From Bacteroidota bacterium (GTDB lineage Bacteria; Bacteroidota; Bacteroidia; J057): a stretch of DNA of 5,069 nt. Under the pieces are notes generated by a model. That model worked only from the letters and a program-made list of their open reading frames with translations. It ran no database searches and had not been told where the DNA came from. Below are positions 1 to 5,069 of this stretch, piece after piece. The position numbers and the translations under genes were made by a program. Numbering within the stretch: position 1 is the first letter of the stretch; each line of letters begins with the position of its first letter. The DNA lies in assembly GCA_963169475.1 (NCBI GenBank), contig CAUJFT010000002.1:1-5069 (forward strand). The letters run 5' to 3'.

Positions 1-405
1 ATTAAGCATATAGCGTTGAGTATAGACAAATATTGTATCCTTTTCCGGCTCCATCTCCAAATCAATTAATGGCTTAAAGTCGCGAAAACTATAGCCTGTT
101 TCGTGAGGAGTAACGGCAATCTTATGATTTAGGCAAGAGAATGAGCGGGTAAGCAGAGGCGGAAGGCTTTCGTCTGGTCTTTGCCCTGCAAGTTTTGCCA
201 AACGCGTATAAGGCACATCGGGGGATTTTAGTCGGGTAAATAATGTATCCTTTATTACCTTGTAATCTAAAGAAACCTCAATCGTAGGTTCGGTATAAGT
301 GTAAACCCAAGTCCCTCCTTTTAGGGTTAAGGATACTTGTTCAGATATAGTAGCCCACAGCAAAAAGGTGGGGAATACAAATACAATCAAAACAAAGCGT
401 TTCAC
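1..405 (-). CDS. Exported protein of unknown function, N-terminal part only (runs off left edge)
   Basis: An open frame of 135 codons without a stop runs from a GTG at 405..403 to the left edge, so the C-terminus is missing. The predicted N-terminus (MKRFVLIVFVFPTFLLWATISEQ, first residue coded by GTG) has a short basic start and a hydrophobic core at about residues 4-17, as in a Sec signal peptide or a single N-terminal anchor. There is no lipobox cysteine. The rest is soluble-looking and beta-prone, with alternating Thr, Tyr and Val at about residues 24-55 and one Cys near residue 88. I do not recognise a family. GTG was chosen because no in-frame ATG precedes the signal-like segment; the ATG at 428 is in another frame and stops after two codons. 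The gene lies 103 nt downstream of the aldehyde dehydrogenase stop and has a possible -7 element of its own at 444..437. That a gene is present is fairly secure; its function is unknown. Confidence 0.72.
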   Translation of the reverse strand, partial: MKRFVLIVFVFPTFLLWATISEQVSLTLKGGTWVYTYTEPTIEVSLDYKVIKDTLFTRLKSPDVPYTRLAKLAGQRPDESLPPLLTRSFSCLNHKIAVTPHETGYSFRDFKPLIDLEMEPEKDTIFVYTQRYMLN

Positions 406-436
406 GGAAATTGCTGATTTTAGGTCATTAATGCCG

Positions 437-444
437 CAAAAATA
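437..444 (-). promoter_or_regulatory. Possible -7 promoter element for the left-edge exported protein gene
   Basis: The minus strand reads TATTTTTG, an exact match to the Bacteroidota -7 consensus TAnnTTTG. It would place transcription start about 25 nt before the GTG at 405. No TTG or TTTG lies about 19 nt upstream, and the nearest TTTG is only 8 nt away. The match rests on one element in very AT-rich DNA and could be chance. Confidence 0.3.
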
Positions 445-508
445 ATAATTAACAAAATGCTAAAATTATTTTTAACATTTCATGCAGGGGTAGAAAATAT
501 GCAGGGTA

Positions 509-1933
509 TCACATGGTTATTTTCATAATACGTTTCAAGTAACTTACTGGTATATTCAGATAAGGATATCTGATGGGCATATCTACAAGCATAGATTTAT
601 GTAAAACACCCTTATGATGAGAGAAGGTATCGAAAGAAAATTTACCATGGTATCTCCCGATTCCACTTTCCCCTACTCCTCCGAAGGGGAGGTTTGAATT
701 GCCGAGGTGCATGACAGCATCATTTACACACCCGCCCCCAAAAGAGGTATTTCTCAGAACCTTCTGGATATTCTCTTGATTATTTGAAAAAATGTATAAC
801 GCAAGTGCTTTTTGCTGCTGATTGACAAATGCGATGACTTCCTCTATCGTTTCATAGGTTACAATAGGTAATATTGGTCCAAATATTTCCTCTTGCATTG
901 CCGGCGCCGATTCGTATGAGCCCGAAGGAATGTCTAACAGGGTGGGGGCGATATATTTATCGGCAATATCCACTTTCCCTCCATAAACTATCTGCTCTGG
1001 TACAATCATTTTCGATAGTCTTTCGGTATTTCTGTGATTGATAATTCTACCATATTTAGGGTGGTCTTGGGGTGTTTTTCCGTAAAAGGCCTCTATTGCC
1101 TCAATTATTTTTTCAATGACTTGCTTTTTCTGGGAAACATGAACCAACAAATAATCCGGAGCCACACATGTTTGCCCACAATTGATGAATTTGCCCCAAA
1201 CCAATCGTTTCATACCATAGTCAAGATTAGCATCTTTGTCAATAATACAAGGGCTTTTGCCGCCTAGTTCTAAGGTAACCGGCGTTAAGTGTTTAGCAGC
1301 TGCTTGATATACTATTTTTCCTACAGTAACGCTCCCCGTAAAAAAGAGGTAATCCCATTTTTCTTCTAATAATGCTTGTGTGGGTTCAATACCTCCCTCT
1401 ACTACTGCAATATAATCTTCGGGAAAGGTTTCTCTTAAAATTTTTGAAACCAAGGCGGAACTATGTTCCGAAATCTCTGAAGGCTTAACTACGGCAGTAT
1501 TGCCGGCTGCCATTGCCCCTATGAGTGGCTGAAAAATCAATTGAATGGGATAATTCCATGGACCTATGATAAGCGTTTGTCCATAAGGCTCTGGATAAAT
1601 ATAGCTAGAACCGATAAAATGGAACATAGATGTTCCTACTCGTTCCGGCTTCATCCATGAACGTAGCTTTTTAACAGTAAGCTCAATATCTGCAATTACA
1701 ATTCCTATCTCTACTCCGTATGCCTCAAAGGGTTCTTTTTTTAGGTCCTTATATACTGCTTCCAAAAGAGTGGTTTCATATTTTTCGATGACGTTTTTAA
1801 GTTTTAGGAGCATTTCTTTCCTAAATTCTATATCACGAGTTTTTCCGGAAGCAAAAAACGCAGCTTGTTTTTTTTTGATGCTTGATACTTGTCGAACAAG
1901 AGAAGGTGTGGTGAGTTCTACGGTATTTGACAT
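509..1933 (-). CDS. NAD(P)-dependent aldehyde dehydrogenase, class 3 (ALDH3-like) type
   Basis: This 474-residue protein has the full-length ALDH fold and oxidises an aldehyde to its carboxylic acid with NAD(P)+. Visible motifs in order: the PWN motif at 125-127 with the oxyanion Asn127; the cofactor-binding Lys150 in VKPSE; the Rossmann turn FTGSVTVGK at 198-206; the general-base Glu222 in LELGGKSP; the nucleophile Cys256 in NCGQTCVAPD; and EEIFGP at 348-353, whose Glu349 and Phe351 contact the cofactor ribose and nicotinamide. The short N-terminus, the NCGQTCxAPDY form of the cysteine motif and the C-terminal FDTFSHHKG...RYP segment are typical of the ALDH3 group (fatty and aromatic aldehydes) rather than the longer ALDH1/2 group. 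There is no signal peptide, so it should be cytoplasmic. The C-terminal 25 residues are hydrophobic and basic but not a clear membrane anchor. The ATG at 1933 gives the family's normal N-terminus. It appears to be transcribed alone from the promoter at 2075-2105. The substrate cannot be read from sequence; fatty aldehyde and coniferyl-type aldehydes are both possible. Confidence 0.96.
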   Translation of the reverse strand: MSNTVELTTPSLVRQVSSIKKKQAAFFASGKTRDIEFRKEMLLKLKNVIEKYETTLLEAVYKDLKKEPFEAYGVEIGIVIADIELTVKKLRSWMKPERVGTSMFHFIGSSYIYPEPYGQTLIIGPWNYPIQLIFQPLIGAMAAGNTAVVKPSEISEHSSALVSKILRETFPEDYIAVVEGGIEPTQALLEEKWDYLFFTGSVTVGKIVYQAAAKHLTPVTLELGGKSPCIIDKDANLDYGMKRLVWGKFINCGQTCVAPDYLLVHVSQKKQVIEKIIEAIEAFYGKTPQDHPKYGRIINHRNTERLSKMIVPEQIVYGGKVDIADKYIAPTLLDIPSGSYESAPAMQEEIFGPILPIVTYETIEEVIAFVNQQQKALALYIFSNNQENIQKVLRNTSFGGGCVNDAVMHLGNSNLPFGGVGESGIGRYHGKFSFDTFSHHKGVLHKSMLVDMPIRYPYLNIPVSYLKRIMKITM

Positions 1934-1990
1934 GATAGTTATTAATTTCTTGGTGAAGCTATTTTTTTAAAAAGAAAACATTGCGTTTTT

Positions 1991-2010
1991 TTAAGCAACG
2001 ATTTGCTTAA
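1991..2010. repeat. Perfect palindrome in the aldehyde dehydrogenase leader (operator-like or RNA hairpin)
   Basis: Arms TTAAGCAA (1991-1998) and TTGCTTAA (2003-2010) are exact reverse complements around the 4-nt spacer CGAT. The element lies 58-77 nt before the dehydrogenase ATG and downstream of its predicted transcription start. It could be a binding site for a dimeric repressor or a hairpin in the mRNA leader. Flanking ACATT (1978-1982) and AATGT (2009-2013) could form an alternative outer pairing. It is not a good terminator on the minus strand, because the arm is followed by an A-run rather than a T-run. The repeat is directly visible; its role is inferred. Confidence 0.55.
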
Positions 2011-2074
2011 TGTCAAGCATGAACTCTGATAATCTTAAATGCGGTATTTTATCAATCGACATTAAACCAATGCA

Positions 2075-2105
2075 CAAAAATAAAAAAATATTTTTGACAC
2101 ACAAA
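2075..2105 (-). promoter_or_regulatory. Bacteroidota-type promoter of the aldehyde dehydrogenase gene
   Basis: On the minus strand the -33 element TTTG (2105..2102) is followed after exactly 19 nt by the -7 element TATTTTTG (2082..2075). This matches the TTTG / N19 / TAnnTTTG layout used by the primary sigma factor of Bacteroidota. Start of transcription would fall near 2069, giving a leader of about 135 nt that contains the palindrome at 1991-2010. The wider site carries two more copies of the same octamer. It is the only place in the window where both elements match with consensus spacing. Confidence 0.6.
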
Positions 2106-2109
2106 AATA
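2075..2109. repeat. Three copies of octamer CAAAAATA / TATTTTTG
   Basis: Copies lie at 2075-2082 (CAAAAATA on plus), 2089-2096 (TATTTTTG on plus, inverted) and 2102-2109 (CAAAAATA on plus). The first two form a perfect inverted repeat around six A residues. Starts are 14 and 13 bp apart. The first copy is the predicted -7 element of the dehydrogenase promoter and the third contains its -33 TTTG, so any protein binding the octamer would compete with or position RNA polymerase. AT-rich composition makes chance a real alternative. Confidence 0.5.
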
Positions 2110-2152
2110 ACATAGAACAGGATATATACTTTTGAAATGCTTGATTTTAAAC

Positions 2153-2187
2153 AAAAAAGAGCAGCCTTTTGGGGCTTGCTCTTTTTT
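2153..2187 (-). terminator. Intrinsic hairpin terminator after the coiled-coil gene (bidirectional)
   Basis: An 11-bp stem pairs AAAAAAGAGCA (2153-2163) with TGCTCTTTTTT (2177-2187). After a one-base bulge at 2176 it continues as GCC/GGC (2164-2166 with 2173-2175), closing a six-base loop. Both strands end in a six-T tract, so the element can stop transcription either way. It sits 108 nt beyond the stop codon of the coiled-coil gene and upstream of the dehydrogenase promoter, so it insulates the two. Confidence 0.85.
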
Positions 2188-2208
2188 GAGTACAGATAAA
2201 TCGGAGAC

Positions 2209-2246
2209 ATCTACTAATCAGGGGTAAGGAGTTTATGGTAGTAGAT
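2209..2246. repeat. 8-bp inverted repeat in the 3' untranslated region of the coiled-coil gene
   Basis: ATCTACTA at 2209-2216 is the exact reverse complement of TAGTAGAT at 2239-2246, with 22 nt between. In the minus-strand transcript it would form a stem between the stop codon at 2296 and the terminator at 2187. It may stabilise the mRNA 3' end. No function is shown by the sequence. Confidence 0.4.
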
Positions 2247-2295
2247 ATAGAAAGAAAGTACGCTCATCATCTGTTCTGATACACTATATTAAGGC

Positions 2296-2856
2296 TTATT
2301 CAGTTTTTGAGGCAAGCACCTTATCAATTTCACCAATAATTGCTTTTCCATTATTGATGATTTCGTCATTCATTTTGATGGTATTATCATTTGAGGCGAT
2401 CATCTGAACATTATTATCAATTTTGCGGCTATTTAAGTTCATCTTATCCTCGTTGGCTTTCATAAGCTTCTTATTTTGAGCCACCATGATTTTATCAAAA
2501 GTAGCGAGTTCCTCATTCTTAGCCTCTAACATATCGTTCTGGCTTTGAAGATAGACAAGCTCATCTTTGAGCATAAAAATTTCTTTTTCTAACTTTTCAT
2601 TTTCTGTTTTCAATGTTTCATTTTGCTTACGAAGCTGGTCATTGTCTCCGTAAAAACGGCGAGTCGTGGCAGCCATTTTGTCTTTAACCGTTTTAAGTTC
2701 TTTGGCACTTTTGGAGAGCATTACTCCTTGATTCGTTACCACATTACGGGCAACCATTGGGTCTTCTTTAGCTTTACCATTTGTCTTTTCTTGCGCAAAT
2801 ACAACAAGCCCCATCATCATCAGGCAAGCGGTCATCAACATTTTAAACCGATTCAT
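2296..2856 (-). CDS. Small exported coiled-coil protein of unknown function
   Basis: The protein has 186 residues. Residues 1-21 are a clear Sec signal peptide: basic MNRFK, then a hydrophobic Met/Leu/Val core, ending VVFA before Gln22. The mature protein has no Cys and no membrane segment, so it should be soluble in the periplasm or outside the cell. After a linker (22-70) comes a long coiled coil. Leucine recurs every seven residues at 75, 82, 89, 96, 103, 110 and 117, continuing as Met124 and Leu131. The partner core position (+4) is usually Asn: 79, 86, 107, 114, 128 and 135, with Ile93, Leu100 and Asp121 between. After a one-residue register shift a second heptad block has Met139, then Ile at 146, 153, 160, 167 and 174 and Leu181, with Asn three residues after the first four. 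I do not recognise a named family; the length and secretion recall small Skp/OmpH-like chaperones, but no such motif is evident. It may share a transcript with the upstream TPR gene. The start is fixed by the signal peptide. Confidence 0.92.
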   Translation of the reverse strand: MNRFKMLMTACLMMMGLVVFAQEKTNGKAKEDPMVARNVVTNQGVMLSKSAKELKTVKDKMAATTRRFYGDNDQLRKQNETLKTENEKLEKEIFMLKDELVYLQSQNDMLEAKNEELATFDKIMVAQNKKLMKANEDKMNLNSRKIDNNVQMIASNDNTIKMNDEIINNGKAIIGEIDKVLASKTE

Positions 2857-3061
2857 ACTTTTAAAATATTTAGTTTTTGGAAAAATAACTTCTTTCCTAT
2901 TTGAACGGAATTTATTCTCTAAGGGTTACAAATTATTAGAAAAAAGTAAAATTTATGTGAAAATATTAGATAAATGTGTTCATAAAACGAGACATCGTGA
3001 TAAATCCTTTTGCCTGAATAGAGAGGATACTTAGAAGGGTTAAGTTGACCAAAACAACTAT

Positions 3062-4906
3062 TTAGCCCTCTTTTCGGAGTTCACGGATTCGTTTGCGGAC
3101 CTCTACGGAGAATAAGCTGCCGGGGTACTTTCTTAAAAACTCCAAATAAAGTTTGAGTGCTGTTTCGGGGTCTTGCATGTTATAATCATACAACCTTGCT
3201 TTGGTATAGATTGCATCGTCTCCGTAAATATCATCAGGAAAAGTAGCATAAATTTTATCTAAAAATTCTATGGTTTTAGGGATATCATTTTGTTTGAGAT
3301 AAATATTTGCTTTTTCCCATAAAACCTCATCTGTGAGGGCGTGATTAGGATATTTAAATAAGAGAGAATCCATAAGATTCATCGCTTCGTCATAATTGCG
3401 TTGATATACCCAAAGTTGCGCTTTGGCGAACATTTCGAGGGCTTCGGTAGTAGAATCTAAGCCGGTGTTGTCAATAATTCGGAGGTTTAACTGAATTGCG
3501 TCATTGGAAATATCATTAGAAGTATTGTCTTTAATAGCAGTAAGCAGCGCACTTGCTAATTCAAACTCTCCTTTGTAATAAGACATTAAGGCAAGGCGAT
3601 ACTTTGCCATTGCTCCGGTTTGTCTATCCTTAAAGGCTTCGCTTACTTCTGTATAAATCATCTTTGCGCCATTAAAGTCTTTCTGAATCAGCAAAATATC
3701 TGCAATTAATAATTTAGACTTAGCCCAATCTTCTTTGGAAAGTCCGGGCATTAGGGCGGCTTCTTTTAGCTCATTTAGCGGTTCTGAAAACTCATTTAGG
3801 TAAAAAACTTGAAGATTTGCTTTTCTATAAATGGCATTAAAAAACGGGGTCAATCGTCCAAACTGTGTGAGTAAATCATTGTAGGCTTTGACGGCTTCTC
3901 TTACTGCTTGGAGGTCCGGTGGAATCTTCTCAAAGGCTTTGATTTCTCCATTGGTTGCTTTTTCAAAAAAGGCACGTTGATAATATTCGCTCTGGGTTTT
4001 ATTCTGAATAATATAGTCATAAGCCTGGTTAGAAAGTTCATAATTTTTATTATTTCTCATCGTTTCTCCGAATCGAAATACCCTTTCGCCGGTTTCCTTA
4101 AAAAACTTATCAATCGCTTTTACTTGTACAAACGCCTCCCTAAAATCTTTGGTTAATACGTAGTACTCAAACAACATTTTTCTCACCCCCAAATCTCCGG
4201 GATTAATATCGGATTCTTTCAATAGAACCTTTTCAATGGCTTTATCTTGTACCGGACTCACCCCGATAGTATTGAGTACTGCAAGGTTCATGTTTTCGTA
4301 AGTCTCGCGGTGATGGTAATATTGTTGGATAAATTCATAAACGGCTTTATCTGCCATTCCCTGCACCTCATAGATACGGGCGAGTTCTTCACAAAATACC
4401 CCTTGGTTTTTTAGTTTTTTTCTGCCTTCAAGGTATAGCATCTCTGCCGTTTCCAACTTCCCTATTTTGTATAAATATGCCCCAACCTGAATATGCTCCG
4501 CCTCCGTTCGTAATTTTTTGGTGATAAGGTCTTTATAAATGGCTTCTGCGTCTGCGGTATTTCCTGTTTTCTCGAAAATGGAAGCTTTGATGGCTGGGTA
4601 TAAAACCTGCTCCGGCTGCCTTTTTATGGCTTTATCCATAAATAGGATAGCCTCATCAAACTTTCCTAAGGATTCGTAGCAATACACTATTCGGTTTACG
4701 AGTAGTTCTGTGGGTTCTTTTTTATAGAGTTTTTCGTATAATTCTAAGGCGGAGTCATACTCTTTGTCTAGAAAATACTGTTCAGCAAGTGCGGATTCGT
4801 TACTGGGTTGGGCTGCTACTGTGAACAGAGTGCATAAAAAAATAATAATAAAAGCCTGTTTCAGCAGGGAAATAAAAGGTACCAACGTTTGTTTTTTTTT
4901 ATACAT
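3062..4906 (-). CDS. Exported tetratricopeptide-repeat protein (Bacteroidota family)
   Basis: This 614-residue protein is built almost entirely of helical repeats behind a Sec signal peptide: basic MYKKK, hydrophobic core about 17-30, and likely cleavage after the AA at 31-32, before Gln33. There is no lipobox, so it is probably periplasmic. TPR-like helix pairs are visible at about 38-64, 70-98, 104-130, 138-162 and 171-195, then after a less regular helical middle (240-390) at 395-424, 433-456, 490-520, 524-557 and 561-597. The C-terminal repeats, with acidic linkers after YP or FP and runs such as DDAIYTKARLY, resemble those of BamD and of the TolA-binding protein YbgF/CpoB. TPR domains bind partner proteins, so a scaffold or assembly role is likely; no enzymatic motif is seen. 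The stretch 461-508 (SNDA, DN, DS, then FAKAQLWVYQRNYDEA) matches my memory of an exported TPR family found across Bacteroidota, sometimes near a DUF4292 lipoprotein and an M23 peptidase gene, neither of which is in this window. Codons 3-5 form a run of nine A. Confidence 0.94.
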   Translation of the reverse strand: MYKKKQTLVPFISLLKQAFIIIFLCTLFTVAAQPSNESALAEQYFLDKEYDSALELYEKLYKKEPTELLVNRIVYCYESLGKFDEAILFMDKAIKRQPEQVLYPAIKASIFEKTGNTADAEAIYKDLITKKLRTEAEHIQVGAYLYKIGKLETAEMLYLEGRKKLKNQGVFCEELARIYEVQGMADKAVYEFIQQYYHHRETYENMNLAVLNTIGVSPVQDKAIEKVLLKESDINPGDLGVRKMLFEYYVLTKDFREAFVQVKAIDKFFKETGERVFRFGETMRNNKNYELSNQAYDYIIQNKTQSEYYQRAFFEKATNGEIKAFEKIPPDLQAVREAVKAYNDLLTQFGRLTPFFNAIYRKANLQVFYLNEFSEPLNELKEAALMPGLSKEDWAKSKLLIADILLIQKDFNGAKMIYTEVSEAFKDRQTGAMAKYRLALMSYYKGEFELASALLTAIKDNTSNDISNDAIQLNLRIIDNTGLDSTTEALEMFAKAQLWVYQRNYDEAMNLMDSLLFKYPNHALTDEVLWEKANIYLKQNDIPKTIEFLDKIYATFPDDIYGDDAIYTKARLYDYNMQDPETALKLYLEFLRKYPGSLFSVEVRKRIRELRKEG

Positions 4907-4942
4907 TTATATGATTTTATATCAAGATTGATTTTGACGTAA

Positions 4943-4950
4943 TAATTTTG
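4943..4950 (+). promoter_or_regulatory. Possible rightward -7 promoter element
   Basis: TAATTTTG exactly matches the Bacteroidota -7 consensus TAnnTTTG and points rightward, about 100 nt before the possible start codon at 5053. There is no good -33 TTG at consensus spacing: the nearby TTG runs at 4928 and 4934 are too close. It is weak support for a divergent gene. Confidence 0.22.
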
Positions 4951-4971
4951 TAAACCGTTTTATCACAAACG

Positions 4972-4985
4972 AACGCTGATGCGTT
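4972..4985. repeat. Short palindrome in the right-hand intergenic region
   Basis: AACGC (4972-4976) and GCGTT (4981-4985) are reverse complements around TGAT. The element sits 66 nt upstream of the TPR gene start and between it and a possible divergent gene. It could be an operator or a small hairpin. It is short, so chance is possible. Confidence 0.3.
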
Positions 4986-5052
4986 TATCCGCTTTTTATG
5001 TAAATATATTGTTGAACGTAATATTCTCTTTTTAGATACATAAAAACACAAA

Positions 5053-5069
5053 ATGTACAAGATTGACAG
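5053..5069 (+). CDS. Possible start of a divergent rightward gene (five codons visible)
   Basis: ATG at 5053 opens a frame reading MYKID before the window ends. It follows an A-rich leader like those of the other starts here, and a consensus -7 element lies upstream at 4943-4950. Nothing else can be seen, so neither product nor reality of the gene can be judged from this window. Confidence 0.28.

Larger units (their letters stand above)
1934..2295. other. 362-nt intergenic region between coiled-coil gene and aldehyde dehydrogenase gene
   Basis: I see no protein-coding gene or structural RNA here. From the dehydrogenase side it holds an AT-rich leader, a perfect 20-bp palindrome (1991-2010), the dehydrogenase promoter with a cluster of TATTTTTG octamers (2075-2109), the hairpin terminator of the coiled-coil gene (2153-2187), and about 108 nt of that gene's 3' untranslated region with an 8-bp inverted repeat. 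Each is described separately. Confidence 0.8.

Noticed and set aside
455..480. AT-rich hairpin (AAATG with CATTT, AAAA with TTTT inside) as a terminator of the dehydrogenase gene
   Set aside because: The stem is interrupted and almost pure A/T with no GC core, so it is too weak to call. I see no convincing terminator in this gap.
509..590. C-terminal membrane anchor on the aldehyde dehydrogenase, as in mammalian fatty aldehyde dehydrogenase
   Set aside because: The last 25 residues are hydrophobic in part but broken by Arg, Lys, Pro and Asp; there is no continuous segment long enough to span a membrane.
2127..2134. Plus-strand TACTTTTG matching the -7 consensus
   Set aside because: No -33 element at proper spacing, and transcription would run into the hairpin terminator about 20 nt later; likely chance in AT-rich DNA.
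2235..2279. Plus-strand mini-ORF of 14 codons preceded by AAGGAG
   Set aside because: The Shine-Dalgarno-like match sits only three bases before the ATG, this organism does not appear to use such sites, the ORF is very short, and the minus-strand transcript of the coiled-coil gene covers it.
2623..2904. Plus-strand open frames opposite the genes (1034-1267, 1770-1970, 2623-2904, 3908-4156)
   Set aside because: They are antisense to well-supported coding regions or overlap their 5' ends, have no family resemblance and no promoter, and look like shadows of the real genes.
2880..2938. Possible promoters for the coiled-coil gene (TATTTTTC at 2887..2880; TAATAATTTG at 2938..2929)
   Set aside because: Both deviate from TAnnTTTG and neither has a -33 TTG at suitable spacing.
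3043..3059. AGTTG/CAACT hairpin just after the TPR gene stop
   Set aside because: Only five base pairs and not followed by a T-run on the minus strand, so not supported as a terminator.
1..5069. Defence island, mobile element, CRISPR or secondary-metabolite system
   Set aside because: No nuclease, recombinase, reverse transcriptase, toxin-antitoxin pair, repeat array or biosynthetic cluster is visible; the genes are typical chromosomal ones.

Overview
The window reads as ordinary chromosomal DNA from an AT-rich member of the Bacteroidota. Three things support this. Start codons have A/T-rich leaders without Shine-Dalgarno sequences. The best promoter has the -33 TTTG, 19-nt spacer and -7 TAnnTTTG layout typical of that phylum. 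The large TPR protein resembles an exported family I remember from Bacteroidota genomes. There are no tRNA or rRNA genes, insertion sequences, CRISPR arrays or phage genes. I see no strong sign of an undescribed multi-gene system.

All four clear genes are on the minus strand, so they are transcribed from right to left. From the right end: (1) a 614-residue exported tetratricopeptide-repeat protein (4906 to 3062); (2) a 186-residue exported coiled-coil protein (2856 to 2296), followed by a strong hairpin terminator at 2153-2187; (3) a 474-residue class-3-type aldehyde dehydrogenase (1933 to 509) with all its catalytic residues; (4) the first 135 codons of an unrecognised exported protein (405 to the left edge). 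A possible rightward gene starts at 5053 but only five codons are visible.

The genes do not look like one tight operon. Gaps are 103 to 362 nt, there is a terminator between the coiled-coil gene and the dehydrogenase gene, and the dehydrogenase has its own promoter. The TPR and coiled-coil genes could share a transcript across a 205-nt gap, since no clear terminator or consensus promoter lies between them. Both encode secreted, all-helical proteins that look like scaffolds. The dehydrogenase is a separate cytoplasmic NAD(P)-dependent enzyme.

The points most worth a second look are the asparagine-rich heptad pattern of the coiled-coil protein, and the 362-nt region upstream of the dehydrogenase. 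That region holds three copies of the octamer CAAAAATA/TATTTTTG and a perfect 8-bp-arm palindrome in the predicted mRNA leader.
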